From: Firmicutes bacterium UBA5500
GTDB lineage: Bacteria; Bacillota; UBA994; UBA5500
Length of the DNA stretch: 8,142 nt
Direction of reading: 5' to 3'
NCBI GenBank assembly: GCA_002427055.1
Contig: DIPA01000054.1
Location: 11,038-19,179, forward strand
Shown: positions 5,898 through 8,142 of the stretch, piece by piece
Position numbering within the stretch: position 1 is the first letter of the stretch
Layout: each line of letters starts with the position of its first letter
Notes under the pieces: generated by a model
Seen by the model: the letters and a program-made list of their open reading frames with translations, nothing else
Database searches by the model: none
Told to the model about the DNA's origin: nothing
Program-made: the position numbers and the translations under genes

Positions 5898-6677
5898 TTA
5901 TTTGGGTCGCATCATGCCGTTGCTTTTGTCGATATAATACTCCCCTTTTAGTAATAGCTCTGAGATAGGTACTACTTCATAGCCTTCCTGGTGGCAGTAA
6001 TCCAATATTGGCCGTAACGCCGCAGGTGTATGCTCGGCGTTGTTATGAAAGAGTACAATAGCGCCAGGAGCAATTTTGCCAGTAACGCGCTGCACGATGT
6101 CGGCAGGTGTTGTCGGCCGCCAGTCCAGCGAGTCAATGCTCCATTGAATAGTATGGTAACCTAATTGTTCTACTGTCTCAATTAGTAAATTGTTGTACTC
6201 TCCAAAAGGGGGGCGAAATAGGGTAGCCTCTTGTTCTGTCGTTTCCTTTATTAGCCGATGGGTGGTCTCCAGTTCAAACTTTATTTGCTCTGCGGAAAGG
6301 CTGCTCATGTGTGGGTGAGTAGCGCTGTGATTGCCAATTTCATGACCGGCAGCCGCAATGCGGGCGGCTACCTCTGGGTATCTTTCTAACCAAAAGGCTA
6401 CTAGGAAGAAGGTCGTCTTAACATCGTATTCGTCAAGAATACTTAGCAGCTCATCGGTACGATCCGCGCCCCAAGCGGCGTCGAAACTGATTGCAATGCG
6501 TTTCTCAGCAGTTTGCACGCAGTAAATCGGTACTCTGCGGTTGAAATTGAGTATGGTGCTGATTGTTTGGCGCGAATGGCCAGGCACCCAAAGTCGATTA
6601 GCCGTTGTCAGAACGGCTAGAATCAGCACGACGCTAGTAAGCATTACCAGCTTGCGTTTTGGTAGAAAAAACATCAT
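5898..6677 (-). CDS. Membrane-anchored polysaccharide deacetylase (NodB domain, sporulation PdaB-like)
   Basis: This is a 259-residue protein. An N-terminal membrane anchor or uncleaved signal (residues 8-26, after the basic PKRK) leaves the NodB domain (about 60-240) outside the membrane. Motifs: ISFDAAWG (63-70), with D66 as presumed base; GHEIGNHSATHPHM (111-124), with H117 and H121 as metal ligands; RPPFGEYN (155-162); QWSIDSLDWR (178-187); and IVLFHN (207-212). In most NodB enzymes motif 1 is TFDDG, with a second metal-binding Asp; here it is Ala, a substitution shared in kind with the sporulation deacetylase PdaB, which has FDISWG at this place. Known family role: removal of acetyl groups from peptidoglycan or other glycans, often during spore cortex formation. 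The first of two tandem ATGs is chosen, with GGGGGTG (complement of 6686-6692) 8 nt upstream. It follows the AEC gene by 72 bp on the same strand. Confidence 0.88.
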   Translation of the reverse strand: MMFFLPKRKLVMLTSVVLILAVLTTANRLWVPGHSRQTISTILNFNRRVPIYCVQTAEKRIAISFDAAWGADRTDELLSILDEYDVKTTFFLVAFWLERYPEVAARIAAAGHEIGNHSATHPHMSSLSAEQIKFELETTHRLIKETTEQEATLFRPPFGEYNNLLIETVEQLGYHTIQWSIDSLDWRPTTPADIVQRVTGKIAPGAIVLFHNNAEHTPAALRPILDYCHQEGYEVVPISELLLKGEYYIDKSNGMMRPK

Positions 6678-6685
6678 TTTGCTTG

Positions 6686-6716
6686 CACCCCCATTTGCTA
6701 ATAGGATATGGGGACG
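6686..6716 (-). promoter_or_regulatory. Inverted repeat covering the ribosome binding site of the deacetylase gene
   Basis: On the - strand CCCCAT (6713-6708) pairs with ATGGGG (6694-6689) around a 13-nt loop. Two G-U pairs and one C-G pair extend the stem to 6716/6686. The 3' arm contains the whole GGGGGTG ribosome site. The fold would hide the site and lower translation unless melted, for example by ribosomes arriving from the AEC gene upstream. No T run follows the stem, so it is not a terminator. Confidence 0.5.
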
Positions 6717-6749
6717 TGCCTACTTCTATGTTACTTTGCTTGCTAATTT

Positions 6750-7646
6750 TCAGCCTAAGCCTATGAGATGCAAAATCAGGGGGATACTGAGCAAACTGCC
6801 TATTGTGGTAATAATAGTTAAGGAAGAGACTAGTTCTGGCTCGGTGTCGAACTCAACAGAGAGCATTGTAGTAACCACCGCGGTAGGGGATGCTGCTGAA
6901 AGAATGAGAACTTGCTGGCTCAGGGGATCAAGCTGCAGCAATTTGGAGAGATAATTAGCAAGCAAAGGTGCTAATCCCAGTTTGAAGCAGGTTCCTAAGC
7001 CCAGAAGTAACCAGCGTTGGCAAAACAGCATGCCAGCTAATTGTACGCCGAGCAGTAGAAGAAACACGGGAATGCTAGCCTGGCAAAGTAGAGTAAGGCT
7101 TTGCTGCAGCCATATCGGTAGTCGGCAAGCTAAGTAACGTAAACAAAGAGCCAAGATAGCTGCATAGGCAGTTGGCATCTGAAATATCTTGCCAGCAGCT
7201 GCTTTAGCACCCAAGCTACTGCGAGCAGCAAAGTAGACCGCCAAGGAAAACATGAGTAGTTGATGCACTACCATGATAACTACTCCACGCTCAAGGCCTC
7301 TAGAGCCGCAAACTGCAGTAATGATAGGTAATCCATAGTTGCCAACATTCATGAAAACCGAGCCTAATTGTAGAGCACTAGCTAGGCGTACGGAAATGCC
7401 AAGTAGGCGGCTACAGGTGGCTAATAGCCAAGATAGTACGCCAATCAAGAGCAAGGTGCCCAGTACCAGTTGCGCCAGCTGACTGCTAGTCAGCTGGGAG
7501 TGGTAGAGGGAGTTGAAAACAAGTGCGGGGCTGAGAATATATAGTGTAATTTTAGCAAGTGGTTTTGCCTCTACTTGCAGTGTATGCTTAGCCAAGCCGC
7601 CAGCTAGAATCAGCAGCAATAACGGCAACATAAGATCGACAAGCAT
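6750..7646 (-). CDS. AEC family transporter (auxin efflux carrier-like permease)
   Basis: This 298-residue membrane protein is of usual length for bacterial members of the Membrane transport protein family (PF03547), with about ten predicted transmembrane segments in two halves. Typical motifs are LSPALVF (38-44), FMNVGNYGLP (98-107) in the first crossover helix, ASIPVFLLLLG (190-200) opening the second half, and SAASPTAVVTTML (250-262) in the second. Family members move organic acids such as malate or malonate, amino acids or auxin; the substrate here is unknown. The ATG at 7646 shares one base with the TAA of the upstream YjjB-like gene (TAATG), with AAGAGG further back as ribosome site, so translation is likely coupled. 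The stop is TGA. The deacetylase gene follows after 72 bp. Confidence 0.88.
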   Translation of the reverse strand: MLVDLMLPLLLLILAGGLAKHTLQVEAKPLAKITLYILSPALVFNSLYHSQLTSSQLAQLVLGTLLLIGVLSWLLATCSRLLGISVRLASALQLGSVFMNVGNYGLPIITAVCGSRGLERGVVIMVVHQLLMFSLAVYFAARSSLGAKAAAGKIFQMPTAYAAILALCLRYLACRLPIWLQQSLTLLCQASIPVFLLLLGVQLAGMLFCQRWLLLGLGTCFKLGLAPLLANYLSKLLQLDPLSQQVLILSAASPTAVVTTMLSVEFDTEPELVSSLTIITTIGSLLSIPLILHLIGLG

Positions 7647-8101
7647 TACCTCTGGCGCCTCTTAAGTAAACGAAAAACAGCGCGGACAAGGGAAGTAGCA
7701 ACTGCCAGCCCTCCAGCAATAGCGCCGGCAGCAAGCAGTGTCTCGGTCGCCAAGCTTAGGCCCCCTAAATAATCTCCAGCGACAAAAGCTTGCATTGCAG
7801 CATAGACTGTAATTCCAGGCACTAGGGGTACGATGCCAGGGGTGAGAAAAACAGTAGCTGGCTCATGACAAATGCGGGCAATTATTTCCCCGGAAATACC
7901 GACGGCAAAAGCGCCCAATGCAGTGCGTCCAACTATCTCCAATCCACCTGCGCTAGCCAGCAACCAGCCCATCCAGCCAAGTGCGCCGGTAAGCCCTGCA
8001 AGCAGTATACGTTTCTTAGGTGCTCTAAAAATGACACCCCACGCTGTAGACGCGGCAAAGGCGATAGCGAATTGCCGTGCTACGTACATTACCATATCCA
8101 T
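7646..8101 (-). CDS. ThrE_2/YjjB-type membrane protein (threonine/serine exporter family, small subunit)
   Basis: This 151-residue protein has about five hydrophobic segments (roughly 10-25, 32-52, 58-74, 88-107 and 119-143) and a basic C-terminus KRRQR. The motif LTPGIVPLVPGITVY (86-100) is the hallmark of the ThrE_2/DUF3815 family, the C-terminal half of ThrE and the separate YjjB subunit. In Corynebacterium ThrE exports threonine and serine; in E. coli YjjP-YjjB is linked to succinate export. The partner, a ThrE N-terminal-domain (YjjP) protein, appears to be encoded just upstream and its end overlaps this gene by 13 bp. The ATG at 8101 has GGTGGTGG a few bases upstream; ATGs at codons 3 and 5 are alternatives. 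The TAA overlaps the next ATG by one base. Confidence 0.87.
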   Translation of the reverse strand: MDMVMYVARQFAIAFAASTAWGVIFRAPKKRILLAGLTGALGWMGWLLASAGGLEIVGRTALGAFAVGISGEIIARICHEPATVFLTPGIVPLVPGITVYAAMQAFVAGDYLGGLSLATETLLAAGAIAGGLAVATSLVRAVFRLLKRRQR

Positions 8102-8142
8102 TTAGTCCACCACCCTAATGCTGCGCCAACCCCAGCCGCTAT
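8089..8142 (-). CDS. Probable C-terminal end of a ThrE N-terminal-domain (YjjP-like) protein, truncated by window edge
   Basis: One - strand frame is open from the window edge and reads IAAGVGAALGWWTKWIW before a TAA at 8091-8089, overlapping the start of the YjjB-like gene by 13 bp. The hydrophobic, glycine- and alanine-rich sequence fits the last membrane helix of a YjjP/ThrE_N protein, the expected partner. Only 17 residues are visible and another frame stops exactly before the ATG at 8101, so the call rests on context more than sequence. Confidence 0.5.
   Translation of the reverse strand: MAAGVGAALGWWTKWIW

Noticed and set aside
6541..6954. 137-codon + strand frame across the deacetylase start and AEC end
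   Set aside because: Antisense to two clear genes, with no family features.

Overview
The window looks like a piece of a low-to-medium GC, endospore-forming Bacillota chromosome, probably Clostridia or Negativicutes-like, close to the replication origin. The reasons are a Soj/ParA-Spo0J/ParB pair with two perfect parS sites of the Bacillota consensus, strong GGAGG-type ribosome binding sites, GTG and TTG starts, and a membrane-anchored NodB-type deacetylase of the kind common in spore formers. The genus cannot be named from this sequence alone.

Left part (1-2133, + strand): the 3' end of parA, then parB overlapping it by 8 bp, then a DUF554 membrane protein. The unit is closed by a good intrinsic terminator at 2105-2133. 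Two identical 16-bp parS palindromes lie inside parB, so the gene encodes the clamp and also carries its loading sites.

Middle part (2281-5585, + strand): five tightly overlapping genes (overlaps of 4, 8, 11 and 17 bp) encode a multi-subunit flavin/iron-sulfur dehydrogenase. In order they are a small [2Fe-2S] ferredoxin-like subunit, an FAD/NAD(P)-type disulfide-oxidoreductase-fold subunit, an eight-cysteine 4Fe-4S subunit, a BFD-like [2Fe-2S] subunit and a DAO-family FAD subunit that should hold the substrate site. The parts match those of HcnABC, heterotetrameric sarcosine oxidase and the archaeal dye-linked L-proline dehydrogenase. The likely job is oxidation of a secondary amine, imino acid or N-methyl amino acid, with electrons passed through Fe-S clusters and a second flavin. 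The substrate and electron acceptor cannot be read from the sequence. A structured intrinsic terminator ends the unit near 5752.

Right part (5898-8142, - strand, convergent with the middle part): reading leftwards from the right edge, these are the end of a probable ThrE/YjjP N-terminal-domain protein, a YjjB/ThrE_2-type membrane protein, an AEC-family (auxin efflux carrier type) transporter and a polysaccharide deacetylase. The first three overlap or abut, which suggests one transcript for small-molecule export. The deacetylase follows after 72 bp, and its ribosome binding site is buried in an inverted repeat.

No RNA gene, CRISPR array, insertion sequence or clear mobile element was seen. 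The most noteworthy items are the doubled parS sites inside parB and the five-gene split-domain dehydrogenase. Neither is clearly a wholly new system, but the substrate of the dehydrogenase is open.
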